A stretch of DNA of 64,000 nt from GCA-002708145 sp045562755. Lineage in GTDB: Bacteria > Chloroflexota > Dehalococcoidia > Lucifugimonadales > Lucifugimonadaceae. The notes under the pieces are model-generated. The model was not told where the DNA came from. It saw nothing but the letters and a program-made list of their open reading frames with translations, and did no database searches. Position 1 is the first letter of the stretch, and every line of letters starts with the position of its first letter. Location of the stretch: contig JBJKVF010000006.1 of the NCBI GenBank assembly GCA_045562755.1, forward strand, positions 434,001 to 498,000, given 5' to 3'. Positions 41,876-52,316 of this stretch are shown piece by piece. A program made the position numbers and the translations under genes.

Positions 41876-43213
41876 ATGAATAATAATAATAAAGAAGCAA
41901 TCAATTATGTACTAATGTCTGCTAATGAGAATAATGTAAAATTTATTAGGTTATGGTTTTCTGATATTCTTGGTAATTTAAAAGGATTTGCTATAACAAT
42001 TGACGAGCTAGAAGGAGTAATGAAAAATGGGGCTAGTTTTGATGGAAGTTCTATACAAGCCTCAATAAGAGATACTGAGACTGATAAAGTTGCATTACCT
42101 GATCCATCAACCTTTGAAATATTACCTTGGCGTACAAAAGCTACTGTTGCAAGAATTTTTTGTAATATATTAGACTCGAATGGCAATCCGTCAGATTCTG
42201 ATGGAAGAAATATTTTAATAAAAAATCTATCAGAAGCTAAAAAAATGGGATTTACCTTTTATGTATCTCCAGAAATGGAATATTATTATGATAGAAACGA
42301 AGACAATTTTTTTGATGTAAATGAGCAATATGAATATTTTGATCAAACATCTACAGACCTGGTAGAGTCGGATCTTAGAAGAGACACTGTTCTTACTCTA
42401 GAACAAATGGGTATACCTGTAAAACATAGCCACCATGAGGTAAGTAAAGGGCAACATGAAATAGATCTAAGGCATACTGATGCTTTGACTATGGCTGACT
42501 CTATAATGACATTTAAAGTTGTCGCTAAAGAACTTGCTACTCTTAGTGGTATAAATGCAACTTTTATGCCCAGACCTTACAATGATAGGCATGGATCAGG
42601 TATGCATACCCACATGTCATTATTTGAAGGAAATAAAAATCTTTTCTTTGATGATAATTTAGAGTACAAATTATCAAAATTAGGTAGACAATTTATTGCT
42701 GGTTTAATTGCACATGCATCTGAAATATGTGTAGTTACTAACCAATGGGTAAATTCTTATAAAAGACTAATACCTGGCCTTGAAGCACCCACTTATTCCT
42801 CCTGGAGTACTAATAATTTCGGAGATTTAATAAGGGTCCCAAGCTTCAGAGCTGGCAGAGAAGACAGTTTGAGGGTTGAGTATAGAGCCCCAGACTCATC
42901 TAGTAACCCATATTTACTTTTTTCTGTTTTATTAGCTTCAGGACTTGATGGGATCAAGAACCAAATGAAAATTGAAAATCCAATTGACTTAGATATCGCA
43001 AAGCTTTCAAACAAAGAATTAAAAAAATATGGAGTAATCAAATTACCTGAAACCTTAAAAGAAGCAATAGATATAGCAGAAGATAGCAAACTTCTAAAAA
43101 AATCCCTAGGTAATAATGCCTATGAAACATTATTGAGTAACAAGCGTCAAGAATGGAAAAACTTTTCTTCTTATGTTACTGATTACGAAATTAGCAAATA
43201 TCAAAATCTTTAA
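41876..43213 (+). CDS. glnA: Glutamine synthetase, type I
   Basis: It makes glutamine from glutamate, ammonia and ATP. The N-terminal domain has FIRLWFSDILGNLKGFAI and FDGSSIQASIRD. The catalytic domain has the metal-binding PEMEYYY, the HHEVSKGQHEIDLR segment, PRPYNDRHGSGMHTHMSLFE and the glutamate-binding EYRAPDSSSNPYL. It has 445 residues, as in the GSI-alpha subgroup, which is usually feedback-regulated rather than adenylylated. I see no obvious adenylylation-site tyrosine motif. AGGAAAA precedes the ATG. Its position directly after the regulator and before gltB suggests one operon. Confidence 0.96.
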   Translation: MNNNNKEAINYVLMSANENNVKFIRLWFSDILGNLKGFAITIDELEGVMKNGASFDGSSIQASIRDTETDKVALPDPSTFEILPWRTKATVARIFCNILDSNGNPSDSDGRNILIKNLSEAKKMGFTFYVSPEMEYYYDRNEDNFFDVNEQYEYFDQTSTDLVESDLRRDTVLTLEQMGIPVKHSHHEVSKGQHEIDLRHTDALTMADSIMTFKVVAKELATLSGINATFMPRPYNDRHGSGMHTHMSLFEGNKNLFFDDNLEYKLSKLGRQFIAGLIAHASEICVVTNQWVNSYKRLIPGLEAPTYSSWSTNNFGDLIRVPSFRAGREDSLRVEYRAPDSSSNPYLLFSVLLASGLDGIKNQMKIENPIDLDIAKLSNKELKKYGVIKLPETLKEAIDIAEDSKLLKKSLGNNAYETLLSNKRQEWKNFSSYVTDYEISKYQNL

Positions 43214-43260
43214 TTAGTTTTTTCTATTTGAAATTTATTAATTTATATTAGAATTTAAAT

Positions 43261-46200
43261 ATGACAGATTATGAAACATTAAAAAACAAAAACTTCAAAT
43301 ATAATGCAAAGTATGGTTTGTATTCTGAGGATTTCGAACATGACGCCTGTGGAGTTGGTATGGTTGCAAATATCAAATCTAATTCATCTCACAAGATAGT
43401 AGAGCAGTCCTTAGAAGTGCTTGAACATTTAGGTCACAGAGGTGCTGCGGGTTCAGACCCACTCACTGGAGATGGTGCTGGAATAACCGTTCAAATGCCT
43501 CATGAGTTTTTTGTGGCAGAATCAAAAAAACTAAATTTTATTTTGCCTGATAAAGGTTTGTATGCAGTGGCAATGTGCTTTTTACCTAATGATAATGATA
43601 TTAATAGTAAAATTAAGAAAATAATTGAGAAAACCGCATCAGAGAATGGTTTAAAGATTATTACATGGAGAAACGTTCCAATAAACCCTAGTGAAATTGG
43701 AAAATCCGCAAAATCATTGATGCCTAGAATTGAACAATTAATAGTACAATCTACAAAAAATAGTTCTGGCGACGATTTTGAAAGAAGCTTATATCTTACA
43801 AGAAAAACTTGTGAAAATCAGGTAAAAAGAATCAATTCAAATGAAGACTTAAAAGATATTATAAATAGAGAATTTTATATATGTTCATGGTCTTCTAGAA
43901 CAATAATATATAAAGGCATGCTTCTTGTCGATCAACTAAGAAAATTTTATCCAGATCTTAGCAACAAAAATTTTAATAGTGCTTTTGGATTAGTCCATTC
44001 AAGATTTTCAACAAATACTCTAGGTTCATGGAAATTGGCTCATCCTTACAGAATGTTAGCTCATAATGGAGAAATTAATACAGTAAGGGGTAATAGAAAT
44101 TGGATGCAAGCTAGGGAAAAAACTCTTAATTCTAATTTTTTTGGAGACAAAATAAATAATCTCACGCCAGTTTGCGAAAGTGATTCACCTTCTGACACGG
44201 CATCTCTTGACAATGTTTTTGAATTATTAAGAATGTCTGGTAGGTCAATTGAACACACTGCAGCTATGATGATTCCAGCAGCGTGGTATGACAATGACTC
44301 TATAAGTAAAGAAACCCAAGACTTTTATGAATATCATGGTAATTTAATGGAGCCTTGGGATGGTCCGGCAATGGTAATTTTCACCGATGGAACAGCTGTT
44401 GGTGCAGTATTAGATAGAAATGGATTAAGGCCCTTTCGTTATTTTGTAACTAAGAATGATTTGTTAGTTATGGGATCTGAAACTGGAGTTCTTAATGTTG
44501 ATGAAGAAGATATACTTTACAAGTCAAGATTAGAACCAGGAAAAATGTTTTTATTAGACTTTAATGAAAAGAGGATTATTGAACCTGAAGAATTAATGAA
44601 GAATTTATCAAGTGCCAATCCTTATGGTGAATGGTTAGATTCAAATCGCGTAACAATTTCTCAATTGGAGGATGTAGAAGAAAAAAAATATACTGATATG
44701 GATAATTTAATTAATCGTCAAGTTGCTTTTGGGTATACAAAAGAAGAGCTTGACTTAATTATAAAACCAATGGCTATAACAGCTCATCAACCTCAAGGTT
44801 CAATGGGTAATGATGCTCCTTTAGCTGTTCTTTCTGATAAACCACAAAATCTTTTTGCTTACTTCAAGCAAGCTTTTGCTCAGGTTTCTAATCCACCTTT
44901 AGACGCTATTAGGGAAAAATTATTCACACAAAGAGCTGTCCCCGTGGGGAGAAGGCCTAATATTTTTGATACTACTCCGGATCATTGCAAAACTATTAGA
45001 ATAGACCACCCTATTCTTCTTGATAATGAATTGAAAAAAATTCAATCAAATACCAAATTTGCTGCTGTAAAAACTAAAACAATTTCAACTCTTTTTGAAA
45101 TAAATAATTCAACTAATTTAGAAAAACGAATTGAACAAATTTGCCATGAAGCAGACAAAGCTATTTCTGATGGTTACACTATTTTGGTTTTATCTGATCG
45201 TGGTGTTGACAAAAATCATAGTTATATTCCCTCATTATTAGCTGTTGGTTCAGTACATCACTACCTGATAAGAAAAAGAATTAGATCTCAAGCTGACATC
45301 ATAGTTGAATCTGGTGAACCTAGAGAAGTTCATCATTTTGCTACTCTTTTTGGTTACGGGGCGTCAGCAATAAATCCTTACTTAGCTTTTGAGAGTATAG
45401 AAGGTATAAGATTAAGTCCTTTAAATGAAGAAAGTATCCCAGAAAAAAATATTGCTGAAAATAATTTTCGTGAAGCAGTTGAAGAAGGAGTAGTAAAAAC
45501 TATGGCAAAAATGGGAATTTCTACCTTGCAAGGTTATATGGGAGCTCAAATATTCGAAGCATTAGGCTTGTCTCAATCTTTTGTAGATAAATATTTTACA
45601 TGGACTACATCTAGAATTAGTGGAATAGGATTAGCTGAAATAAATGAAGATTTGATTCTTAATCATTCTAGAGCTTTTGCACCAGATAACATACCATCTA
45701 ATCTGAAAATGGATCTAGGAGGCTTGTATTTGTGGAGATCTACTGGTGAGAGGCATATGTGGAATCCAAATACTATTGCCTTACTTCAAGATGCCGTAAA
45801 AAGAAACGATAAAAATATATTTACTATGTTTGAAGAATCCTCTGATAATGAATTAGAAGACCATGTGACACTTCGTAATATGATTGAGCCTGTGTATGGA
45901 AATGAAATCCCTATTGCAGATGTCGAATCTGCAGAAAAAATTGTTGAAAGATTTGCAACAGGAGCAATTTCACTTGGCTCGATAAGCAGAGAAGCTCATG
46001 AGACTATGGCTATTGCAACCAATCGTATTAATGCTAGATCTAACACAGGTGAAGGTGGTGAAGATCCAGAAAGATTCGAGTTAGATTCCAATGGAGACTC
46101 TAGGTCTAGTGCAGTGAAACAAGTTGCATCCGGAAGATTTGGTGTAACAACAAACTATTTAGTTAACGCGAAGGATCTTCAAATCAAAATGGCGCAAGGT

Positions 46201-47841
46201 GCAAAACCTGGAGAGGGTGGAGAACTACCTGGCAAAAAAATATCAGAATATATAGGATATATCAGAAAAACAACACCTGGAGTAGAGCTTATTTCTCCTC
46301 CACCTCATCATGATATTTATTCCATTGAAGATTTGGCTCAATTAATTCACGACCTTAAGAATGTCAATACTAATTCTAGAGTACACGTGAAGTTAGTATC
46401 TGTAGCAGGAGTTGGGGTAATAGCAGCTGGAGTTGCTAAAGGTAAAGGAGATGTCGTATTAATATCTGGCGACTCAGGTGGAACTGGAGCTTCACCTCTC
46501 AGCTCTATAAGACATGCTGGAGTTCCATGGGAATTAGGATTAGCTGAAACTCAGCAAGTTCTGGTTGCAAATGGACTAAGAGATCGGATAATAGTACAAA
46601 CTGATGGACAAATGAAAACATCAAAAGATGTTCTTATCGGTGCGTTATTAGGTGCTGAAGAATGGGGAATAGCTACAGGTGCATTAATATCTATGGGTTG
46701 TATCATGCTTAGAAAATGTCATCTTAATACTTGCTCCGTTGGCGTTGCTACACAGGACCCTGAGTTACGAAAAAAGTTTACTGGTACTCCAGATGCTGTT
46801 ATTAACTATTTTATGTTTCTTGCTGAAGGGTTAAGAGTGCATATGGCAAAAATGGGTTTCAAAACAGTCAATGAAATGGTAGGAAGGGTAGATAAACTAA
46901 GAATTAAAGAAAATATAACTCATTGGAAGGCAAAAAAATTAGACCTATCTCCAATACTACACAAGCCAGAAACACTTCCAAATGACCATGCATATTGTTG
47001 TATTTCTCAAGATCATGGTCTTAAAGATAGTCTTGATAATAAAATAATTGAAATTTCTCTACCAAAAATTAAAAACAAAGCTACTGTTCGTGAAAACATG
47101 ACTATAACAAACTTAAATAGAACTGTTGGAGCAACTTTAAGTGGGGAAATAACTAAATTATTAGGAAGTAAAACTTTAGAGGAAAATACTATTAATATAA
47201 ATTTCAAAGGTTCTGCTGGACAAAGTTTTGGGGCATTCTTAGTGAAGGGTATAAATTTTAATTTGGAAGGTGATGCTAATGATTATGTTGGAAAAGGTTT
47301 GTCTGGAGGAAGAATAATAATTAAACCCAGTGATAAATCTACCCTCATATCAGACAAAAATATTATCATAGGAAATGTTGCTCTTTACGGTGCAACTGGT
47401 GGTGAAGCCTATATATCAGGACTAGCAGGAGAAAGATTTGCTGTTAGAAATTCATCTGCCGTAGCAGTAGTTGAAGGTATAGGAGATCATGGATGTGAAT
47501 ATATGACTGGAGGTTGTGTTGTAGTACTAGGTAAAACAGGTAGGAATTTTGGTGCAGGTATGAGCGGGGGTGTAGCATTTGTTCTTGACCATGATGGAAG
47601 TTTTGAAAATAATTTTGATAAGTCATTTTCAGATATTTTAAAAGTCGAAAATAACCAAAAAGATATCGATACTCTTAAAAAATTGATCTCAAACCACAAA
47701 AATTATACTGGAAGCAAGATAGCTGAAAAAATTCTTAATAATTGGAATTCATATCAATCTAAATTCTTAAAAGTTTTGCCTCGTGAATTTGGAAAAATTA
47801 TAAAAGAAAATAATAGAGAGGAATTTAGCTTTAGTGAGTAA
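43261..47841 (+). CDS. gltB: Glutamate synthase, large (alpha) subunit
   Basis: It transfers the glutamine amide to 2-oxoglutarate. Domains in order: class II glutaminase, with the catalytic Cys30 in HDACGVGMV exposed after cleavage of a 29-residue propeptide, then GHRGAAGSDPLTGDGAGI; the central domain; the FMN domain with ISREAHETMAIATNRINARS, GEGGEDPERFEL and GDSGGTGASPLSSI; the 3Fe-4S cysteines in MGCIMLRKCHLNTCSVG; and the C-terminal GXGXG beta-helix with GSAGQSFGAF. It has 1,526 residues, a full-length bacterial NADPH-type subunit. It overlaps gltD by eight bases. Confidence 0.98.
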   Translation: MTDYETLKNKNFKYNAKYGLYSEDFEHDACGVGMVANIKSNSSHKIVEQSLEVLEHLGHRGAAGSDPLTGDGAGITVQMPHEFFVAESKKLNFILPDKGLYAVAMCFLPNDNDINSKIKKIIEKTASENGLKIITWRNVPINPSEIGKSAKSLMPRIEQLIVQSTKNSSGDDFERSLYLTRKTCENQVKRINSNEDLKDIINREFYICSWSSRTIIYKGMLLVDQLRKFYPDLSNKNFNSAFGLVHSRFSTNTLGSWKLAHPYRMLAHNGEINTVRGNRNWMQAREKTLNSNFFGDKINNLTPVCESDSPSDTASLDNVFELLRMSGRSIEHTAAMMIPAAWYDNDSISKETQDFYEYHGNLMEPWDGPAMVIFTDGTAVGAVLDRNGLRPFRYFVTKNDLLVMGSETGVLNVDEEDILYKSRLEPGKMFLLDFNEKRIIEPEELMKNLSSANPYGEWLDSNRVTISQLEDVEEKKYTDMDNLINRQVAFGYTKEELDLIIKPMAITAHQPQGSMGNDAPLAVLSDKPQNLFAYFKQAFAQVSNPPLDAIREKLFTQRAVPVGRRPNIFDTTPDHCKTIRIDHPILLDNELKKIQSNTKFAAVKTKTISTLFEINNSTNLEKRIEQICHEADKAISDGYTILVLSDRGVDKNHSYIPSLLAVGSVHHYLIRKRIRSQADIIVESGEPREVHHFATLFGYGASAINPYLAFESIEGIRLSPLNEESIPEKNIAENNFREAVEEGVVKTMAKMGISTLQGYMGAQIFEALGLSQSFVDKYFTWTTSRISGIGLAEINEDLILNHSRAFAPDNIPSNLKMDLGGLYLWRSTGERHMWNPNTIALLQDAVKRNDKNIFTMFEESSDNELEDHVTLRNMIEPVYGNEIPIADVESAEKIVERFATGAISLGSISREAHETMAIATNRINARSNTGEGGEDPERFELDSNGDSRSSAVKQVASGRFGVTTNYLVNAKDLQIKMAQGAKPGEGGELPGKKISEYIGYIRKTTPGVELISPPPHHDIYSIEDLAQLIHDLKNVNTNSRVHVKLVSVAGVGVIAAGVAKGKGDVVLISGDSGGTGASPLSSIRHAGVPWELGLAETQQVLVANGLRDRIIVQTDGQMKTSKDVLIGALLGAEEWGIATGALISMGCIMLRKCHLNTCSVGVATQDPELRKKFTGTPDAVINYFMFLAEGLRVHMAKMGFKTVNEMVGRVDKLRIKENITHWKAKKLDLSPILHKPETLPNDHAYCCISQDHGLKDSLDNKIIEISLPKIKNKATVRENMTITNLNRTVGATLSGEITKLLGSKTLEENTININFKGSAGQSFGAFLVKGINFNLEGDANDYVGKGLSGGRIIIKPSDKSTLISDKNIIIGNVALYGATGGEAYISGLAGERFAVRNSSAVAVVEGIGDHGCEYMTGGCVVVLGKTGRNFGAGMSGGVAFVLDHDGSFENNFDKSFSDILKVENNQKDIDTLKKLISNHKNYTGSKIAEKILNNWNSYQSKFLKVLPREFGKIIKENNREEFSFSE

Positions 47842-49315
47842 AATACAAGGATTTATTAATCATACAAGACAAACTCCAAAAAGAAGAAGTGCAAATAAAA
47901 GAATTTCTGACTGGAAAGAAGTTTATACAAAATGGGATGAAAAAAAATATCAGACTCAAGCTAGCAGATGTATGGATTGTGGAGTTCCGTTCTGTAATAG
48001 TGGGTGCCCTTTAGGAAATCTAATCCCTGAGTTTAATAATCATGTATATAATCAGGATTGGAAAAGTGCTATTGAAACTTTACATGCTACAAACAATTTT
48101 CCTGAGTTTACCGGTAGGATTTGTCCTGCACCTTGTGAAGCGTCATGTACTCTTTCAATAAATTCAGACCCAGTAACAATTGAAATGATAGAAAAAAATA
48201 TCGCTGAAATGGCATGGGAATCTGGATGGATCAAACCTATAATAAATAATAATAAAACTAATAAAAAAGTTGCCGTTGTTGGTTCTGGTCCAGCTGGTTT
48301 AGCTGCTGCTCAACAACTTTGCAGGGCAGGCCACTCCGTAACTGTTTTCGAAAGAAATGAGTATATTGGTGGATTATTGTCTATTGGTATACCTGAATTT
48401 AAATTAGAAAAACATATCGTAGACAGAAGAATAGATCAAATGAGAGAAGAGGGCGTTAAATTTATAGTTAATACTAATGTTGGCATTGATGTTACTTCAG
48501 AAGAACTTATTAATGAATATGATGCTGTATGCCTTTCTGGAGGTTCAACTATTCCTCGTGACTTACCTATAGAAGGTAGAAATCTAAATGGTATACATTT
48601 TGCGATGGACTTCCTATCTCAGCAAAACAAAAAGTTAAAAGGTTTGACTTTTGATAGCTCTAAAAATATAGATGTTAAAGATAAAAATGTTGTAATTATT
48701 GGAGGTGGAGATACTGGAGCTGACTGTTTAGGTACTTCTCATAGACAAGGAGCAAAAAATATCGTACAAATGGAGATTATGTCTAGGCCGCCAATTGAAC
48801 GAAATGATAATAATCCATGGCCAAACTGGCCAACTACTTTCAGAACTTCTAGTGCCCACGAAGAAGGTGGAGAAAGAGATTATAACGTACTTACAAAAAA
48901 ATTTGTTGGTGATGATAATAACAACTTAATTTCTATCGAATGTATTCGTGTTGAATGGGTAAAAGATAACGAAACAGGTCAACTTTCAATGAAAGAAGTA
49001 CCCAATACCAACTTTAGTATAGACGCCGAAAGAGTATTCTTAGCGATGGGATTTTTACATCCTCAGCATGAGGGACTTTTAGAATCCCTAAAGATTGATT
49101 ACGATAAAAGAGGGAATGTTTCAACTAACAATAATATGATGACTAGCATAGAAAAAATATTTTCATGTGGAGATATGCAAAGGGGTCAATCATTAGTTGT
49201 CCATGCTATAGCTAGCGGTAGAAGTTGTGCAAGAAATATAGACTTGTTTCTAATGGGTAAATCAAACTTACCATCTGTAGGCAAATACGTAAGACCATCT
49301 ATTAGTTACACTTAG
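47834..49315 (+). CDS. gltD: Glutamate synthase, small (beta) subunit
   Basis: It feeds electrons from NAD(P)H to GltB. The N-terminal Fe-S region has CMDCGVPFCNSGCPLGNLIP and ICPAPCEASC. Next come the FAD Rossmann motif VAVVGSGPAGLAAAQQL and the NAD(P) motif VVIIGGGDTGADCLG. The C-terminal EIMSRPPIERNDNNPWPNWP segment is typical of GltD. It has 493 residues. The GTG start overlaps gltB's end, so the two subunits are translationally coupled. Confidence 0.97.
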   Translation: MSKIQGFINHTRQTPKRRSANKRISDWKEVYTKWDEKKYQTQASRCMDCGVPFCNSGCPLGNLIPEFNNHVYNQDWKSAIETLHATNNFPEFTGRICPAPCEASCTLSINSDPVTIEMIEKNIAEMAWESGWIKPIINNNKTNKKVAVVGSGPAGLAAAQQLCRAGHSVTVFERNEYIGGLLSIGIPEFKLEKHIVDRRIDQMREEGVKFIVNTNVGIDVTSEELINEYDAVCLSGGSTIPRDLPIEGRNLNGIHFAMDFLSQQNKKLKGLTFDSSKNIDVKDKNVVIIGGGDTGADCLGTSHRQGAKNIVQMEIMSRPPIERNDNNPWPNWPTTFRTSSAHEEGGERDYNVLTKKFVGDDNNNLISIECIRVEWVKDNETGQLSMKEVPNTNFSIDAERVFLAMGFLHPQHEGLLESLKIDYDKRGNVSTNNNMMTSIEKIFSCGDMQRGQSLVVHAIASGRSCARNIDLFLMGKSNLPSVGKYVRPSISYT

Positions 49316-49319
49316 TTTC

Positions 49320-51035
49320 ATGGCAAAAATAACATTAGCATCTGCACAAATTAACACCACTGTTGGTGATATTAATTCCAATGGAAAAAAAATAATAGCA
49401 TTTATAAAAAAAGCTGAGAAAAAAAAAGTTAACATACTAACTTTTCCTGAATTGACAATAACTGGTTACCCTCCCGAAGATTTAGTTCACTACGATCACT
49501 TCGTTAATACGAATATCAAAAAACTAAAAGCAATCAGTAAATCAGTAAAAAATATTACTGTTGTTATAGGTTTTGTAAATAAGATAAAAAATAAACTCTA
49601 CAACTCTGCTGCAGTTATTCAGAACAAAAAAATTAAATATATTTATAATAAAATTTATCTACCTAATTACGGAGTTTTCGATGAAAAAAGGTATTTTTAT
49701 CCCGGTCAGGAAATTCCAATATTTAACATTAATAATATAAATATAGGAATAAGTATTTGTGAAGATATTTGGGAAGATGGAGGTCTTGTATCTATCCAGG
49801 CAAGAAAAGGCGCACAATTAATAATAAATATTAATTCCTCACCTTATGAATTAGATAAGTATGCAAAAAGAATAAATCTAATTAAAAATATTTCTAAAAA
49901 AAATAAAGTTCATCTTTTATATACTAATCAGGTTGGAGGTCAAGATGAACTAGTTTTTGATGGTGGTAGCTTACTAACCGATAATAAAGGAGAAATTATT
50001 TCATCCAGTGAAAGATTCAAAGAGAACCTAATGATTTCAACTTTAGATATTGATAAGAATAAAAATCAACAAAAAGAAAGAAAAGAAAAATACTCTACTA
50101 AAAATATAAAACTTGATTCTTTTGAAAACTTAAATGAAAATATTTTATCTAAAGTACCTAATTTTTCAAAAATTGATAGTATTTATAGAGCAATTATTCT
50201 TGGAACAAGAGACTATGTGACTAAGAATAATTTTTCTCGAGTTTTAGTAGCAGTATCAGGAGGAATAGATTCGGCTTTAGTAGCAGCTATTGCAACGGAT
50301 GCTATAGGACCTAAAAATGTTCTTGCAGTTTCTCTTCCATCTAAATACTCATCAGAAAATAGTTATAATGATGCAAAAACATTATGTGAAAACCTAGGAT
50401 TAGAACTGATAAAGATACCAATAAATAATATTCATAATTCTTTTGATAAGTCTCTCGAAAAATTATTTGCCAAATCAAAATCAGGCTTAGCAGAGGAAAA
50501 CATTCAGTCTAGAATAAGAGGCAATATAATGATGGCACTGGCGAATAAATTTAATTTTTTGCTACTAACAACTGGAAATAAGTCTGAAATGGCAACAGGA
50601 TACGGCACCTTATATGGTGATATGGCAGGGGCATTCAGTTGCATTAAAGATGTTTCAAAAACTATGGTTTATGAAGTTTGTGAACATATTAATAAAACTA
50701 ATTCCTCTGAAATAATTCCTAAAAATATTATAAACAAACTACCTACTGCTGAACTTAGGCCTAATCAACTAGATTCTGACAGCTTACCACCTTACGATAA
50801 GCTTGATCTAATAATTAAGCTATATGTAGAAAAAAAATTTTCTCCAGAAAGAATTGCAAAAGAATTTAAGAAAAAATTTGGCTATATGAATAAAAAATTA
50901 ATTATTGAAAATATAAATCTTATTGATAGAAATGAATATAAAAGAAGACAAAGCCCTCCAGGGATAAAAATTTCTAACTTAGCTCTTGGCAAAGATCGTA
51001 GATTACCAATATCTTCAGGATGGAAAAATACATAA
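49320..51035 (+). CDS. nadE: Glutamine-dependent NAD+ synthetase
   Basis: It amidates nicotinate adenine dinucleotide to NAD+. The N-terminal nitrilase-type glutaminase (about residues 1-250) has the Glu in LTFPELTITGYPPEDL, the Lys in YNKIYLPNYGVFDE and the Cys in IGISICEDIWED. The C-terminal synthetase has the ATP-pyrophosphatase P-loop VAVSGGIDSALVAAIA and the later TGNKSEMATGYGTLYGDMAG. It has 571 residues. It follows gltD by four bases, so it shares the glutamine-supplying operon. With the nicotinate phosphoribosyltransferase at 56 kb it covers two steps of NAD salvage. Confidence 0.96.
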   Translation: MAKITLASAQINTTVGDINSNGKKIIAFIKKAEKKKVNILTFPELTITGYPPEDLVHYDHFVNTNIKKLKAISKSVKNITVVIGFVNKIKNKLYNSAAVIQNKKIKYIYNKIYLPNYGVFDEKRYFYPGQEIPIFNINNINIGISICEDIWEDGGLVSIQARKGAQLIININSSPYELDKYAKRINLIKNISKKNKVHLLYTNQVGGQDELVFDGGSLLTDNKGEIISSSERFKENLMISTLDIDKNKNQQKERKEKYSTKNIKLDSFENLNENILSKVPNFSKIDSIYRAIILGTRDYVTKNNFSRVLVAVSGGIDSALVAAIATDAIGPKNVLAVSLPSKYSSENSYNDAKTLCENLGLELIKIPINNIHNSFDKSLEKLFAKSKSGLAEENIQSRIRGNIMMALANKFNFLLLTTGNKSEMATGYGTLYGDMAGAFSCIKDVSKTMVYEVCEHINKTNSSEIIPKNIINKLPTAELRPNQLDSDSLPPYDKLDLIIKLYVEKKFSPERIAKEFKKKFGYMNKKLIIENINLIDRNEYKRRQSPPGIKISNLALGKDRRLPISSGWKNT

Positions 51036-51079
51036 AATTTCTTAACATTTTTCTACATTTTTTAATTTATAATATAAGT

Positions 51080-52204
51080 ATGAATGAAAAACATATTATG
51101 AAAAATGTATCAATAATAATAATAATTTTACTTATGGCTTTAGGTTTATTAGTATCTTGTTCCTCTAAGGAGATTTTATCTAATTCCGAAGAAAATATTT
51201 TAGAAGAAAATATTTTAGAAGAAAATAATCTTAATGATGACAATGAAATTCTAATACCAGATGAATATTTTTCAGAAATTTTCCAAAATACAATTAATTC
51301 TGTTGTATACATAAAAACAGATAATCAAATGGGTTCAGGAAGTGGGTCAGGTTTTATTTGGGATGAATCAGGTCACATAATTACAAATTTTCATGTTATA
51401 AATAATACTGAAAAAATCGTTGTAAAATTTTATAACGGAATGGAGTATGAAGCTGATATTGTTGGATCAGACCCTCCTTCAGATATTGCAGTACTAAAAA
51501 TTGATGAACTTGAACATAAAATAGAGCCTCTAATATTTGGTAAATCTAACGAAGTAAAACCTGGCCAAACTGCGATAGCTCTAGGAAATCCATTCGGCGA
51601 ACAATTTACTATAACTACTGGAATAATTAGTGGTGTTGGCAGAACAAAACTTAGTGGATTTTCTACATATAGTATTCCTGCAGTATTACAAACAGATGCT
51701 GCAATTAACCCTGGTAATTCGGGCGGACCTCTACTTGATAAATTAGGAAAAGTAATCGGCATGAATACCCAAATAATTAGTGAGTCTGGCTCTTTTTCAG
51801 GTGTTGGATTTGCAGTGCCAAGCGACTTAATTGATAAAGTAGCAAAATCGATAATGACCAATGGAAAACATGATTATCCATTACTAGGAATTTCTGGAAC
51901 GGATTTAAATGTAGACATTAGGCAAGGCACCGGAGTAGATAGATCTGTTACCGGAGCTTATATTACTGACACTACTATTGATGGCCCCAGTGATGAAGCG
52001 GGATTATTACACGATACAGGTAGTTTTAATAATTTAAGTTGGGACGGGGATATAATAACCTCAGTAAATGAAGAAAAAATAAACTCTATGGATGATTTAG
52101 TAGGTTTTTTGGCTTTATATACTTCTCCTGGAGAAAAAATTAAACTTGGCATTATAAGAGATAGAAGTGAAAGTACGCTAGAAGTAGTATTAGGAAAAAG
52201 ATAA
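51080..52204 (+). CDS. HtrA/DegP-type serine protease, membrane-anchored lipoprotein
   Basis: About 374 residues. It has an N-terminal signal with IIIIILLMALGLLVSC, where the Cys before SSKE is the likely lipid anchor, and an acidic linker with a short repeat (EENILEEN). The trypsin-like domain carries the catalytic His in GHIITNFHVIN, Asp in PSDIAVLKID and Ser in INPGNSGGPLLD. One PDZ domain follows with VTGAYITDTTIDGPSDEAGL and WDGDIITSVNEEKI. It is likely a quality-control protease on the outer face of the membrane. The frame is open to 51020 inside nadE; I choose ATG 51080 because the lipoprotein signal starts there. Confidence 0.92.
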   Translation: MNEKHIMKNVSIIIIILLMALGLLVSCSSKEILSNSEENILEENILEENNLNDDNEILIPDEYFSEIFQNTINSVVYIKTDNQMGSGSGSGFIWDESGHIITNFHVINNTEKIVVKFYNGMEYEADIVGSDPPSDIAVLKIDELEHKIEPLIFGKSNEVKPGQTAIALGNPFGEQFTITTGIISGVGRTKLSGFSTYSIPAVLQTDAAINPGNSGGPLLDKLGKVIGMNTQIISESGSFSGVGFAVPSDLIDKVAKSIMTNGKHDYPLLGISGTDLNVDIRQGTGVDRSVTGAYITDTTIDGPSDEAGLLHDTGSFNNLSWDGDIITSVNEEKINSMDDLVGFLALYTSPGEKIKLGIIRDRSESTLEVVLGKR

Positions 52205-52248
52205 TAATAAACATATAAACTCATTAAAAACTGTTTGACATATATATT

Positions 52249-52276
52249 TTGAATAATAGAACAAATGTGCTAATAT
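52249..52276 (+). promoter_or_regulatory. Predicted recA promoter with a LexA-like box
   Basis: TTGAAT (52249-52254) and TAATAT (52271-52276) are separated by 16 bases. Inside the spacer lies GAACAAATGTGC (52259-52270), which differs at one position from the GAAC-N4-GTTC SOS box known from Gram-positive and some Chloroflexota LexA proteins. A TTGACA also occurs at 52235-52240 but without a matching -10 box. Confidence 0.5.
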
Positions 52277-52316
52277 TTAAAATATAAAATTTTTATTTAT
52301 TATAAAAGGAAGTCAA

